9,737 bases of DNA from an uncultured Oscillospiraceae bacterium (GCA_944385595.1 CALWXY010000218.1:1-9737); one strand, 5' to 3'. Counted from the first letter of the stretch, positions 1 through 7,126 are shown. Notes: generated by a model from the letters alone, not told the origin. Numbers and translations are program-made.

Positions 1-300
1 TTCGGCAGTTATTGTGTTGTCGCCTACGAGGACGATATTCAAATCTTCCTGAAGTGTGGAGTATATTATTGCTCCTCTTTCAATGCTGGCATCGTAGGTC
101 AGGTTCGCGTTGGTGAGAGTCAGCGTATTGGTCGTCTTGGCGTAGCTGACAGTGCCGTTGCCCAGCACGTCGGCTGCGTTGGCATCCGTTACCAGGGTGC
201 CGCCGATGTACAGCTCATAATCGATTGCCAATGCCGTGCCCGGCAAGAGCGAGAGTGCGAGGACGAGGACCATTGCGAGAGCGAGCAGGCGCTTTTTCAT
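1..300 (-). CDS. Secreted surface protein, N-terminal part only (runs off left edge)
   Basis: The first 100 codons of a secreted protein are visible and the reading frame is open to the window edge. The start ATG at 300-298 follows a strong ribosome site (AGGAGGG, plus-strand 305-311). The N-terminus is a classic Sec signal peptide: MKKR, a hydrophobic core, then a PGTALA cleavage site after about residue 25. The mature part begins IDYELYIGGTLVTDANAADV and continues with short Thr/Asn-rich strands (NTLTLTNANLTYDA, NIVLVGDNTIT). This pattern is typical of the first rungs of beta-helix or carbohydrate-binding-like domains in clostridial surface proteins, many of which end in SLH domains; that C-terminus would lie outside the window. 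It has the same gene design as the SLH protein upstream (promoter, twin-palindrome leader, ALA-type signal peptide), suggesting two members of one surface-protein set. Exact family is not certain. Confidence 0.8.
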   Translation of the reverse strand, partial: MKKRLLALAMVLVLALSLLPGTALAIDYELYIGGTLVTDANAADVLGNGTVSYAKTTNTLTLTNANLTYDASIERGAIIYSTLQEDLNIVLVGDNTITAE

Positions 301-332
301 AATATCCCTCCTGAGTGTCGGCAAAGCTTTTT

Positions 333-374
333 CGTGTAAGCTGGCTTACACGAGCAGAGGGCATGCCCTCTGCT
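333..374 (-). promoter_or_regulatory. Twin palindromes in the 5' leader of the first surface-protein gene
   Basis: Two perfect inverted repeats abut each other. Positions 353-374 are a 22-bp palindrome with half-site AGCAGAGGGCA. Positions 333-352 have 9-bp arms CGTGTAAGC/GCTTACACG around a 2-nt centre. In the minus-strand transcript they would form two hairpins near the 5' end, the last base lying 32 nt before the start codon. Neither is followed by a U-run, so they do not look like a terminator. The same arrangement occurs at 3854-3896. Role unknown: an mRNA-stabilising hairpin, a protein-bound operator and a mobile palindrome unit are all possible. Confidence 0.75.
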
Positions 375-389
375 ATAACTACCTGGTAA

Positions 390-418
390 ATTATATCATA
401 TCCGCCGCCCCAGCACAA
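390..418 (-). promoter_or_regulatory. Sigma-A-like promoter for the first surface-protein gene
   Basis: On the minus strand a perfect -10 TATAAT (plus 390-395) lies 17 bp from TTGTGC (413-418), which matches TTGACA at its TTG. The predicted transcript would start near 383, putting both leader palindromes inside the 5' untranslated region. Confidence 0.6.
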
Positions 419-421
419 TAG

Positions 422-454
422 AAAAGTGCTCCCCCGAGGGGGAGCACTTTTTTG
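422..454 (-). terminator. Rho-independent terminator of the SLH protein gene
   Basis: 13-bp arms AAAAGTGCTCCCC (422-434) and GGGGAGCACTTTT (439-451) close a 4-nt loop. It starts 7 bp beyond the TAA stop of the SLH gene and, read on the minus strand, ends in a short U tract. On the plus strand it carries a T6 run, so it could work in both directions. It insulates the SLH gene from the promoter at 390-418. Confidence 0.85.
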
Positions 455-460
455 CCTAAT

Positions 461-3400
461 TTAGAAGGTCTCGATGAAGCGCATCAGCATCGTCGCGACC
501 TGCGCGCGGGTGGCGGTGCCCTGAGGCTGGAGGGTAGTGTCGGTCACGCCGTTCATGAGTCCCGCGCCGACCGCCCAGTTCATTGCGGAGACGGCGTACT
601 CGCTGACGCTCTCGGCGTCGTCGAAGCCGGTGAGGTTCTCGGCGAGGTTGACGGCCTCAAGCCCCTTGTACTGAGCGTAGCGGTACAGAATCGCGGCCAG
701 CTGCTCGCGGGTGATGGCGTCGTTCGGGGCGAACACGCCGTCGCCGTAGCCGTTCACTATGCCGTTCGCCGCCGCCCAGGTGATAGCGTCGGTGTACCAC
801 ATGTCGGTGCCGATGTCGTCGAACGCGACGCCGGTGACATCAGGCTCGCCCTCGAGGCGGTACAGCAGGGTGGCCATCATGCCTCTCGTGAGAGTGGAAT
901 TCGGGGCGAACGCGTCGTCCGCGAGGCCGTTCATCAGGCTGTTCTCGTAGGCGTACTTCACGGCGTCATAGAACCAGTCGCCGACGTCGACGTCGTCGAA
1001 GGGAAGGCCGCTCTCGACCTCGCCCTCGTCGTTGACGAAGGTGGCCTTGACGGTGACGGCGCTGCCGGGCATGGTGAAGCTGTACTCGGTCTCGCTGCGC
1101 TTATTCAGGCTCAGCTCGTTGCCGCTCGCGTCGGTGACGGTGAGGGTGTCGAGGGCGTAGCCGTCATCGGGATTGACCTTGACGGTGATGGTGAGGCCCT
1201 TCGAGGCGCTCGACGGGGTAACGGTGACGTCGCCGCCGGTGCTGGAGCTCACGGTGACTCTGTAGCTGGGGGAGCTGGAATTGCTGCGCCACTTGGCGCT
1301 GACAGTCGCATTACTGCTGAATTTGGTGTCAGCCGTGACCTGGGTTCCGTCGTCGAGATACCAACCGAGGAAAGTGCCGCTGCCTCCCGCCGGTTCCTCC
1401 GGCAGAGCGGCGGAGCTGCCCTTGTCGATGACCCGCACGATGACGATATCGTCCCCGTTTTTGAAGGTCACGCTGATTTTATTGCTGGAAGTCGAGGGAA
1501 TCTCAAAGGTGAAGTCGCCGCCGCTGACTTGGATAGTCGCTGTGGATTCGGACGGCACGATGCCGGCCGCGTCGATATTGGTATCCTTGCCGTCGACAGT
1601 GATGGTCTGACTGTTGCCGCTGCTGTAAGTGGTGCCGATGACCAGCGCTTTTTCGCCGTTCTCGTCTTTGACATTGGAGACTTTGACATCGGTAATCTTG
1701 GTAGCGCCACTGTTCGCGTGGCCGACGAGCGCGCCGAAAACGGTGCTCTCAAGAGCCTCGATATCGGTCACAGTGGTATCGGAGATTTTCACACCGTCTG
1801 CATAGCCCACGACGCCGCCGGTCTTCCAGTAGCCGTTGAAGATGACGCCCTCGACCCGGCAGCCTGTAACCGTGCAGTCCGTGGACGAGTGGCCGAAGAT
1901 GCCGCCGAGGAAATAGCCGTTGGAGAGGGCGCTGTCGGTGATGGCGCAGTTTATAAAGCTGCCGCCCTTCGCCTCGCCCGCAAAGCCGCCGGTCATGTAG
2001 CCGCCGTCAAAATTCACGCCGGTGAGGGTCAGATCCTTTATCGTCGCGCCGTCCACACAGCCGAACAGGCCGATGTAGCCGCTGCCTTTGGTGCCGGTAA
2101 AGCTCAGGCCGGTGATGGTGTTTTTGCCGCCGTCAAAGGTGCCTTTGAAGGGCGTGGTCTCCGTGCCGATGGGCGTGAAGCTGTCGGTGTCAGTGTAGGC
2201 CAGGCCGGCGTTCAGTTTGACGGTTTTGCCGCTGAAATCTTTGCCCAGGTAATTCACGGCGTAGGCAAAGGACTGCATATCGCTGATGGTGCCAATGGTA
2301 AACTCGGCCTGAGAGTCATAGCCTGCCACCCAGGCATTGGCCGCGGCCACCATATTGTTATATTCATCGCTTGTCTTGAACACCGCATAATAGCTGACAT
2401 TGTTTTTCAGCCCGTCGGCATCGGCCTCATAGGTCACCTCCGTCGAGGTGGCGATCGGATTGCCGTTTCCTTCGGCATTGTCGAACCAGCCGACGAAGGC
2501 GCTACCCGACTCGGGCATCGCTATGGCGACGACCTTTGCCTCAGAGCCGTCAAGCGCGCTCCACTCATGGCTGCTCTCGCCGGACGGACTTGCTGTGCTG
2601 CCGGAGGATGTGCCTGCTGCCGCACTATAAAATCTGTAGCTCTTGATGCCGATTTTGCCCAGATTCTCATTGTTTGTGGCAAAGGTGACGGTATAAGAGG
2701 GGGTTTCCTTTACTGTGCCGTTCTCCAGATAATATCTGCCGCTTGAGAGGCTGCCGCCATCGGCAAAGATCGCATTCTCAAAATCACACTGAGTCATTCC
2801 GGAGAGTGTAAGCTTGCCGTTCACCGTGCAGTCCGTCAGGGAGCTGGCCGTCCGCAGATATACGTTTCCCAGCGTGACGTTTGCAAAGGAAGTGCTTGCC
2901 ACATCGGAGGAATTCTGGTAAAGGGCGTACTTCGTGCCGCTCAGTGTGCCGCCCTGAACGATCACCGTGCTGGTGTTGCCGCTTCCCACTATACTCGAGG
3001 TGCATTTAACCTCGATGGCGGTATCTCCCGCCGTCAGGGTCGGGCCGGTGCCGTCGGTATTTCCGATGGTCAGAGTGCCGGCGCTGTTCCAGTACACACA
3101 GTAGCCTTTTGAACTCGCAGCCGTCAATGTGCCGCCATAGACGTTGACTGCTCCAACCTTTTGGCCGTTGGTTTTGATACAGTATGTCTCATCGCTGCTG
3201 TTTGCCAACAGTGTTCCGCCATTCATGGTGATGGACCCACCGTTTGCCAGAACGCAGCTTTTTTTGCTGCCAGACGCGGCTGTAATTGTGCCGCCGCCGA
3301 TCGTAAGGCTGTTGCCGCTGTTTATATAGACCGCGTTGGAGCCGTTGCTGGTCAAATTGCCGCTGGTGGTGATCGCCGCGCCGCCGGAAGTTCCGTATAT

Positions 3401-3823
3401 GACATAGCCGCTGCTGACCAGGGAGGCTGTGCCGGCAATATTCAGCTCGCCGTTGACATATATGAATTTACTGCTTGCGGTGCTTGATACGGTATCGGTC
3501 AATGTGCCGTTCCGAATCGTCAGCTTGCCGTCTACGGTGATGACTCCGGAGCCGCCGGAGCTGGTACTCACATTGACCTCTTTGCTGTTCAAATCCAGAA
3601 CCACATTTTGCCCTGCCGCTATCACGGCGCCGTCGATGGCGTCGGAAAGCAATGTTATCGTCGTCGCCGTGCCGTCAGCGGGTACGTCGGCAACGGCATC
3701 GGCAAGCGACATGTATTGCGTGCCGCCTATCTCTGCGACCTCGCCATCCGCGAGCGCCGTCACGGGTAACAGCGACAGCAGCATGCATACGCACAGCAAT
3801 GTTGACAAAATCTTTTTATACAT
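461..3823 (-). CDS. SLH-anchored beta-helix surface protein (adhesin-like, 1120 aa)
   Basis: The start is ATG at 3823, because AAGGAGGT (plus 3829-3836) sits just upstream and the protein then opens with a signal peptide (MYKK, hydrophobic core, VTALA cleavage near residue 25). An in-frame upstream extension to 3928 covers the promoter and leader and is rejected. Domains in order, approximate residues: Gly/Ser/Thr-rich right-handed beta-helix region 28-375; InlB B-type repeat 378-484 (FVGWFDNAEG); GLUG-type repeats 531-707 (IGLFG, TGGFAG, LGGIFG, TGGVVGY); second InlB-type repeat 768-845 (FLGWYLDDGTQV); divergent InlB-like repeat 853-930 (SFTMPGSAVTVKATF); three SLH domains 940-1120 with FDDV/FDDI/FDDA openings and TRG, TRE and TRA motifs. 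SLH triplets bind secondary cell-wall polymer, so the protein is probably displayed on the surface with the helix outward. Ligand unknown. The N-terminal region is visibly less GC-rich than the SLH end, which may reflect domain shuffling. Confidence 0.92.
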   Translation of the reverse strand: MYKKILSTLLCVCMLLSLLPVTALADGEVAEIGGTQYMSLADAVADVPADGTATTITLLSDAIDGAVIAAGQNVVLDLNSKEVNVSTSSGGSGVITVDGKLTIRNGTLTDTVSSTASSKFIYVNGELNIAGTASLVSSGYVIYGTSGGAAITTSGNLTSNGSNAVYINSGNSLTIGGGTITAASGSKKSCVLANGGSITMNGGTLLANSSDETYCIKTNGQKVGAVNVYGGTLTAASSKGYCVYWNSAGTLTIGNTDGTGPTLTAGDTAIEVKCTSSIVGSGNTSTVIVQGGTLSGTKYALYQNSSDVASTSFANVTLGNVYLRTASSLTDCTVNGKLTLSGMTQCDFENAIFADGGSLSSGRYYLENGTVKETPSYTVTFATNNENLGKIGIKSYRFYSAAAGTSSGSTASPSGESSHEWSALDGSEAKVVAIAMPESGSAFVGWFDNAEGNGNPIATSTEVTYEADADGLKNNVSYYAVFKTSDEYNNMVAAANAWVAGYDSQAEFTIGTISDMQSFAYAVNYLGKDFSGKTVKLNAGLAYTDTDSFTPIGTETTPFKGTFDGGKNTITGLSFTGTKGSGYIGLFGCVDGATIKDLTLTGVNFDGGYMTGGFAGEAKGGSFINCAITDSALSNGYFLGGIFGHSSTDCTVTGCRVEGVIFNGYWKTGGVVGYADGVKISDTTVTDIEALESTVFGALVGHANSGATKITDVKVSNVKDENGEKALVIGTTYSSGNSQTITVDGKDTNIDAAGIVPSESTATIQVSGGDFTFEIPSTSSNKISVTFKNGDDIVIVRVIDKGSSAALPEEPAGGSGTFLGWYLDDGTQVTADTKFSSNATVSAKWRSNSSSPSYRVTVSSSTGGDVTVTPSSASKGLTITVKVNPDDGYALDTLTVTDASGNELSLNKRSETEYSFTMPGSAVTVKATFVNDEGEVESGLPFDDVDVGDWFYDAVKYAYENSLMNGLADDAFAPNSTLTRGMMATLLYRLEGEPDVTGVAFDDIGTDMWYTDAITWAAANGIVNGYGDGVFAPNDAITREQLAAILYRYAQYKGLEAVNLAENLTGFDDAESVSEYAVSAMNWAVGAGLMNGVTDTTLQPQGTATRAQVATMLMRFIETF

Positions 3824-3853
3824 GGTTGACCTCCTTATGACAGCCGCAACTAA

Positions 3854-3896
3854 CGCTCTGCGGAGAATCCGCAGAGCGGCAGGGGGCGCCCCCTGC
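3854..3896 (-). promoter_or_regulatory. Twin palindromes in the 5' leader of the SLH gene
   Basis: Positions 3879-3896 are a perfect 18-bp palindrome with half-site GCAGGGGGC. Immediately next to it, 3854-3878 has 11-bp arms CGCTCTGCGGA/TCCGCAGAGCG around a 3-nt loop. The end nearest the gene is 30 nt before the start codon. The first palindrome matches that at 353-374 except for an A-T to G-C pair change and a shorter centre, which keeps the symmetry. The second palindrome differs in sequence but has the same position and CG ends. No U-run follows. Confidence 0.75.
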
Positions 3897-3918
3897 ATCG
3901 GCTCGTATATTCCTGTAT

Positions 3919-3947
3919 ATTTTACCACGAATTAATTGTATTTGCAA
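3919..3947 (-). promoter_or_regulatory. Sigma-A-like promoter for the SLH gene
   Basis: On the minus strand TTGCAA (plus 3942-3947) and TAAAAT (3919-3924) are separated by exactly 17 bp in AT-rich DNA. The predicted start near 3912 places both leader palindromes in the 5' untranslated region. Confidence 0.6.
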
Positions 3948-4001
3948 TGCGAAATATGTCGAATACGCGGCCCCGGGCGAAAAACTTTAACCCGGCCTCA
4001 A

Positions 4002-4103
4002 CTACTCCGCCCCGGGCAGCTGCGAATTCACGCGCCAGATAAGCCCATCGGCGCCGCTGTCGGCGCGGCGCGCGGCGGCCAGCGCGATGAGCAGCTTTTT
4101 CAT
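4002..4103 (-). pseudogene. Vestigial secretion-type ORF (33 aa), possible gene remnant
   Basis: The ATG at 4103 has a strong ribosome site (GAGGAGG, plus 4111-4117) and a promoter-like element 30 bp upstream. The peptide begins MKKLLIALAAA, like the start of a signal peptide. It then becomes charged and low-complexity (RRADSGADG) with no completed hydrophobic core or cleavage site, and stops at TAG after 33 residues. I read it as the surviving 5' end of a deleted secreted-protein gene, but a genuine small peptide cannot be excluded. Unlike the two surface-protein genes to its left, its leader lacks the twin palindromes. Confidence 0.35.
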
Positions 4104-4132
4104 GGGGATACCTCCTCATGTCGTGTACTTTT

Positions 4133-4161
4133 ATTATAATGTATGGCGTCGAAAAAATAAA
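4133..4161 (-). promoter_or_regulatory. Promoter-like element before the vestigial ORF
   Basis: On the minus strand a perfect TATAAT (plus 4133-4138) lies 17 bp from a poor -35 TTTATT (4156-4161). Transcription would begin near 4126, 23 nt before the ATG at 4103. A plus-strand TATAAT overlaps it at 4135-4140 but has no -35 partner. Confidence 0.4.
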
Positions 4162-4285
4162 CGCCGGGCCACTATACCGAATTTACATATCCGCGCCGGT
4201 GTTTTGCATGTATCCCACAAAGTTTACCGGCGTGCCTGTGCGAGCCGCGTCTTTGATGCTAAAATATATTAAAGGAGGTGCGCGC

Positions 4286-4369
4286 ATGAGCTATCTGTTT
4301 TTGAACATCAAGCGGTCGTCGGGGCCTGAGCGCATATGCATCCATATATACGACAGGAGGTCGGCATGA
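4286..4369 (+). CDS. Small ORF (27 aa) overlapping the lipoprotein start
   Basis: The ATG at 4286 follows an almost ideal ribosome site (AAAGGAGGT, 4271-4279). The peptide opens MSYLFLNIKRSSGPERICI, ends in YDRRSA, and has no recognised domain. Its TGA overlaps the lipoprotein ATG as ATGA (4366-4369), the arrangement of translational coupling. It may be a leader peptide that passes ribosomes to the lipoprotein gene, the surviving start of a lost gene, or a real micro-protein. The coupling and ribosome site are seen; expression is inferred. Confidence 0.45.
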   Translation: MSYLFLNIKRSSGPERICIHIYDRRSA

Positions 4370-5283
4370 AAAAGCTGATTTCGCTCATCTGCGCCGCACT
4401 GCTTCTGCCGCTCGCGGGCTGTATGGTGACGCTTCCATACGGCGGGCTGGACTTCGACGCCTTTCGCAGCAATCTGCGCGCCGAGCACGGAGCCGTGTTC
4501 AGGATGTTCGTGCACGAGAACGTCGGCTACAATCTCGAGTGCGAGTGCGACGCCGCCTCCGGCACGGAGCTGTCCGAGGCGATAGAGATTTTCTATGAAC
4601 TCACAGACTACCTCTTTACCACTGAGTTCCTCGACGAGTATTTCGCGGAATGCGGCGTCGAATACGACTCCGGCGTGCCGGACGAGCCGGTGTATTCGCG
4701 CAATCCCGGCCCGCGCATGAATATCGGGTTTAATTTGGGGGGCAAGTGGCTCTCCCTGGACGTCAGCTTTACGCGCTCCTCCGGCCTCGAAGACGATTAC
4801 CGCCGCTACGTCTACGACGGCAGCTGGCGACGTCCAAATCCGCTCGTCCTGCACCGCGAGGACATGAACTCCGAGAGCGCCGCCGAGCCGGGCGACTTCG
4901 GCGCGGATTCCCTTACCTCACACGACTTCGACGGCGACGGAGAGACAGAGCTTCTGGCGCTTGACGGCGAGAGCGCCGTCATGTTCGACGGGGATTCAGC
5001 CCGCCGCCTCGAGCCGGAGAAGCTGATTGAGCTGCTGCTGGCGCGCAGCGACATCCACCCCACCGGCGAGGACTACACGCTCTCCGTCGCGGAGGTGTGG
5101 TTCAGGCTCCCGGCGGGTATTACGGGCGGCGAGCCGGAGCTTGAGCTGCTCTCGATTTCGCGCGGCGGCGAGTGCCTTGAGGCTCTCTTCGCCGTCGCCG
5201 TGGACGGCACAGCAATCGGCGAGCTGACCGTGCCGATATTCTACGACCACGAGCTCGGCTTCCGCGCCGGGGAGTGGCTGTGA
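4366..5283 (+). CDS. Lipoprotein of unknown function with a DxDxDG calcium-loop-like motif
   Basis: This encodes a 305-residue protein starting at ATG 4366, chosen because AGGAGG (4355-4360) is correctly spaced and the product then opens with a lipoprotein signal peptide: MKK, a hydrophobic stretch and lipobox LAGC at residues 16-19, with Cys19 the expected lipid-attachment site. It should therefore be tethered to the outer face of the membrane. Residues 187-195 read DFDGDGETE, followed by LLALDG, resembling the Asp-rich calcium loop of FG-GAP/VCBS-type or dockerin-like repeats, here as a single copy. The rest is acidic mixed alpha/beta sequence without a known domain. The gene overlaps the small ORF upstream by 4 bp and is followed after 15 bp by the small membrane protein, so the three are probably co-transcribed. 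Substrate or partner unknown. Confidence 0.85.
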   Translation: MKKLISLICAALLLPLAGCMVTLPYGGLDFDAFRSNLRAEHGAVFRMFVHENVGYNLECECDAASGTELSEAIEIFYELTDYLFTTEFLDEYFAECGVEYDSGVPDEPVYSRNPGPRMNIGFNLGGKWLSLDVSFTRSSGLEDDYRRYVYDGSWRRPNPLVLHREDMNSESAAEPGDFGADSLTSHDFDGDGETELLALDGESAVMFDGDSARRLEPEKLIELLLARSDIHPTGEDYTLSVAEVWFRLPAGITGGEPELELLSISRGGECLEALFAVAVDGTAIGELTVPIFYDHELGFRAGEWL

Positions 5284-5298
5284 GAAGGAGATGTGACT

Positions 5299-5673
5299 GT
5301 GAAAATCAGCAGAAAAACCCTGTTCGCCGCGCTTCTGGCGCTCTCGCTCGCGCTGAACGCCTTCGGCGCGTACAGGTACTTTGCCCGGCAGGCGGAGCAT
5401 GACGCCATGCTCGAGGAGCGCTGCTCCAGACTGTCCGGCGTCCTGGGGCGGATAGGCGGATATTACGCGAACTACGCCGCCGACGAGGGCGCGAGGGCGG
5501 AGCTTCTCGGGTGCTATACGACCCTCGCGAATCAGTTCGACGCGCTTGAGGACGGCTCTCTGGCCGACCTGCTGCTGTCGGGCGAGACGAAAAGCGCCGC
5601 CTTCAAGGCGGCGTTCGCCGAGACCCGCTCCGCCGCCGAGACCATCCTCGCCATCCTGAGAGCGGCAATTTGA
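5299..5673 (+). CDS. Small membrane-anchored protein of unknown function (124 aa)
   Basis: I place the start at GTG 5299, 8 nt after GGAG (5287-5290). Another in-frame GTG at 5293 lies only 2 nt from that site and is unlikely. The product opens MKISRK, then one hydrophobic segment (residues 8-24), then a soluble, Ala/Glu-rich, probably helical region of about 95 residues with two cysteines (42 and 72). The positive N-terminus suggests the helical part lies outside the membrane. It is the last gene of the lipoprotein operon, so the two may act together at the cell surface. No family recognised. Confidence 0.75.
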   Translation: MKISRKTLFAALLALSLALNAFGAYRYFARQAEHDAMLEERCSRLSGVLGRIGGYYANYAADEGARAELLGCYTTLANQFDALEDGSLADLLLSGETKSAAFKAAFAETRSAAETILAILRAAI

Positions 5674-5701
5674 GGGCCCGCTGGGAAATGTCATGTGGAA
5701 A

Positions 5702-5728
5702 AGACGCCGGAATGTCATTCCGGCGTCT
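5702..5728. terminator. Shared terminator between convergent operons
   Basis: Perfect 12-bp arms AGACGCCGGAAT (5702-5713) and ATTCCGGCGTCT (5717-5728) enclose a 3-nt loop. On the plus strand it is followed by CTGCTTTTTCCC, and on the minus strand by TTTTCC, so it can end both the lipoprotein operon and the MATE gene. The MATE stop codon (5717-5715) is at the loop, so the upstream arm of the minus-strand hairpin is coding sequence. Confidence 0.8.
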
Positions 5729-7097
5729 CTGCTTTTTCCCGTATTTCCCTCAAAATCCGCACCGCCAGCGGGACGGCTATGAACATGCTCGCGATGTCCG
5801 CCGCAGCCTGCGCCGAGGCCAGTCCGTTCACGCCGTAGTAGAGGCGCGACAGCACCAGCAGGCACGGCAGAAAACATATCACCTGGCGCGACAGGCCGAG
5901 TATGGTCGCGGGCACGGGCCGCCCCAGAGCCCGGAACAGTCCGTTCAGAATCATGACCCAGATGTGGAACACCATGGTGACGCACTGGGTCCGCACCAGC
6001 AGCGAGCCTATGGTGATGGCGTCCTGCGCGCTGTCGTCGGCGAACTGCTCGATGATGTTCGGCGCGAATATGCCCATCAGCGTGCCGAGCAGCACGGCCA
6101 TTGCGGCGCCCATGGCGCTGCACACCCAGAACGCCTCGTGGACGCGGCGGTAGCGCTGCGCGCCCCAGCAGTAGCCCGCCACGGGCTGGAAGCCCTGGCC
6201 GAAGCCTATGACCCCCGCGCCCACCATTCTGGTGCACTTGTTGCCGACGGATACCGCCGCCAGCGCCACATCGCCGAAAGAGCCGGCGACATTGTTCGTA
6301 ACTATGTTGGCGACGCTCAGAGTGCCGCTGCGCAGGAAGGTGGGTATGCCCATTTTCGCCACCTCAGTGTATATCACGCGGCTGGGCGCGAAGCAGGCGG
6401 GCTTTATCTCCACGACGGTTTTGCCGCGCAGGAACGGTATCAGCAGTATGACAAAGCCGACCGCCTTGGATGTGCCCGTCGCAATCGCAGCGCCGGAGAC
6501 GCCGAGCCTGAGGCCGTAGATAAACAGCGGGTCGAGCGCGATGTTCACCCCGCAGCCGGACACCATGCCGAACATGGAGAATTTCGTGCTGCCCTCGGAG
6601 CGGAGAATCTGGCTCAGCACCACCTCGCCCGCAGTGAACGGCGCGGCGTAGAGGATGAAGCGGGCGTAGTCGATGGAGTACTGCTTCGAGGTCTCGGTGG
6701 AGCCCATCAGCATGACCAGCGGCTCGATGAACATGTGCGCGGTGAGCGCGATAACGGCCATGGCGCCGAGGGCGGTGAAGAGGGTCGTCGTGCCGACCTT
6801 CGAGGCCTCGGTCTCGCGCTTCGCGCCCATGAGGCGGGATATGTAGCTGGCGGCGCCCATGCCGAAGCCCAGCGAGATTGCGCGCAGAATCTGCATCAGC
6901 GCATCGTTTACGCCGACGGCCGCCGTCGCCGACAGGCCGAGCCGGCTCACGAAATATGCGTCGGCTATGTTGTACAGCGAATCTATCAGCATTGAGATAA
7001 TCATGGGGAAGGCCACCGTCGGTATGACCCTGACGAGGTTTCCCTCGAGCATCCACTCGCGCCGCTGGCGGCGCCGCTCATCCAAAGTGTTCTCCAC
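5715..7097 (-). CDS. MATE family multidrug/metabolite efflux transporter
   Basis: This 460-residue polytopic membrane protein has the MATE length and layout. The N-terminal half opens with EGNLVRVIPTVAFPMIISML and continues LIDSLYNIADAYFVSRLG in the first helix, followed by alternating hydrophobic segments. The repeated half begins near KMGIPTFLRSGTLSVANIV, and GQGFQPVAGYCWGAQ is a typical second-half MATE motif. MATE pumps expel cationic drugs, toxins or metabolites using a Na+ or H+ gradient; the substrate cannot be told here. The start is GTG at 7097, directly after an in-frame TGA; GGGTGA about 7 nt upstream is a modest ribosome site. An in-frame ATG at codon 16 (MLEGNLVRV) is the alternative. 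It is the last gene of a minus-strand cluster and ends inside the shared terminator. Confidence 0.93.
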   Translation of the reverse strand: MENTLDERRRQRREWMLEGNLVRVIPTVAFPMIISMLIDSLYNIADAYFVSRLGLSATAAVGVNDALMQILRAISLGFGMGAASYISRLMGAKRETEASKVGTTTLFTALGAMAVIALTAHMFIEPLVMLMGSTETSKQYSIDYARFILYAAPFTAGEVVLSQILRSEGSTKFSMFGMVSGCGVNIALDPLFIYGLRLGVSGAAIATGTSKAVGFVILLIPFLRGKTVVEIKPACFAPSRVIYTEVAKMGIPTFLRSGTLSVANIVTNNVAGSFGDVALAAVSVGNKCTRMVGAGVIGFGQGFQPVAGYCWGAQRYRRVHEAFWVCSAMGAAMAVLLGTLMGIFAPNIIEQFADDSAQDAITIGSLLVRTQCVTMVFHIWVMILNGLFRALGRPVPATILGLSRQVICFLPCLLVLSRLYYGVNGLASAQAAADIASMFIAVPLAVRILREIREKAETPE

Positions 7098-7126
7098 TCA
7101 CATTCACCCGCCCCTCTCTAAACAGC

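Larger units (their letters stand above)
3824..4285. other. Long intergenic stretch with divergent starts
   Basis: These 462 bases separate the SLH gene (minus) from the small ORF and lipoprotein operon (plus). They hold, from left: the SLH leader with its twin palindromes, the SLH promoter, a GC-rich stretch with a vestigial minus-strand secretion-type ORF (4002-4103), that ORF's promoter (4133-4161), and a plus-strand stretch with no recognisable gene. A possible extended -10 for the plus operon, TGC TAAAAT at 4257-4265, has no good -35 and would leave a leader of only about 14 nt, so it is weak. GCCGGT (4195-4200) and ACCGGC (4226-4231) are inverted copies with a 25-nt gap and no clear meaning. 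Confidence 0.6.

Noticed and set aside
452..2746. Long plus-strand open frame (764 codons) opposite the SLH gene
   Set aside because: It mirrors the codon pattern of the minus-strand gene, lacks a ribosome site and any domain, and is fully covered by a convincing surface-protein gene.
3824..3928. Upstream in-frame start for the SLH protein
   Set aside because: It would translate the promoter and both palindromes and bury the signal peptide; ATG 3823 has an ideal ribosome site.
4135..4140. Plus-strand TATAAT as promoter of the lipoprotein operon
   Set aside because: No -35 at a usable distance, and it is more than 130 bp from the first plus-strand ribosome site.
4996..6237. Minus-strand open frame of 413 codons spanning the convergent operons
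   Set aside because: It crosses the terminator and lies antisense to the lipoprotein and out of frame with MATE; no domain is visible.
5670..6995. Plus-strand open frame of 441 codons opposite the MATE gene
   Set aside because: His/Arg/Ala-rich low-complexity product typical of an antisense frame in GC-rich DNA; the MATE protein on the other strand is clear.
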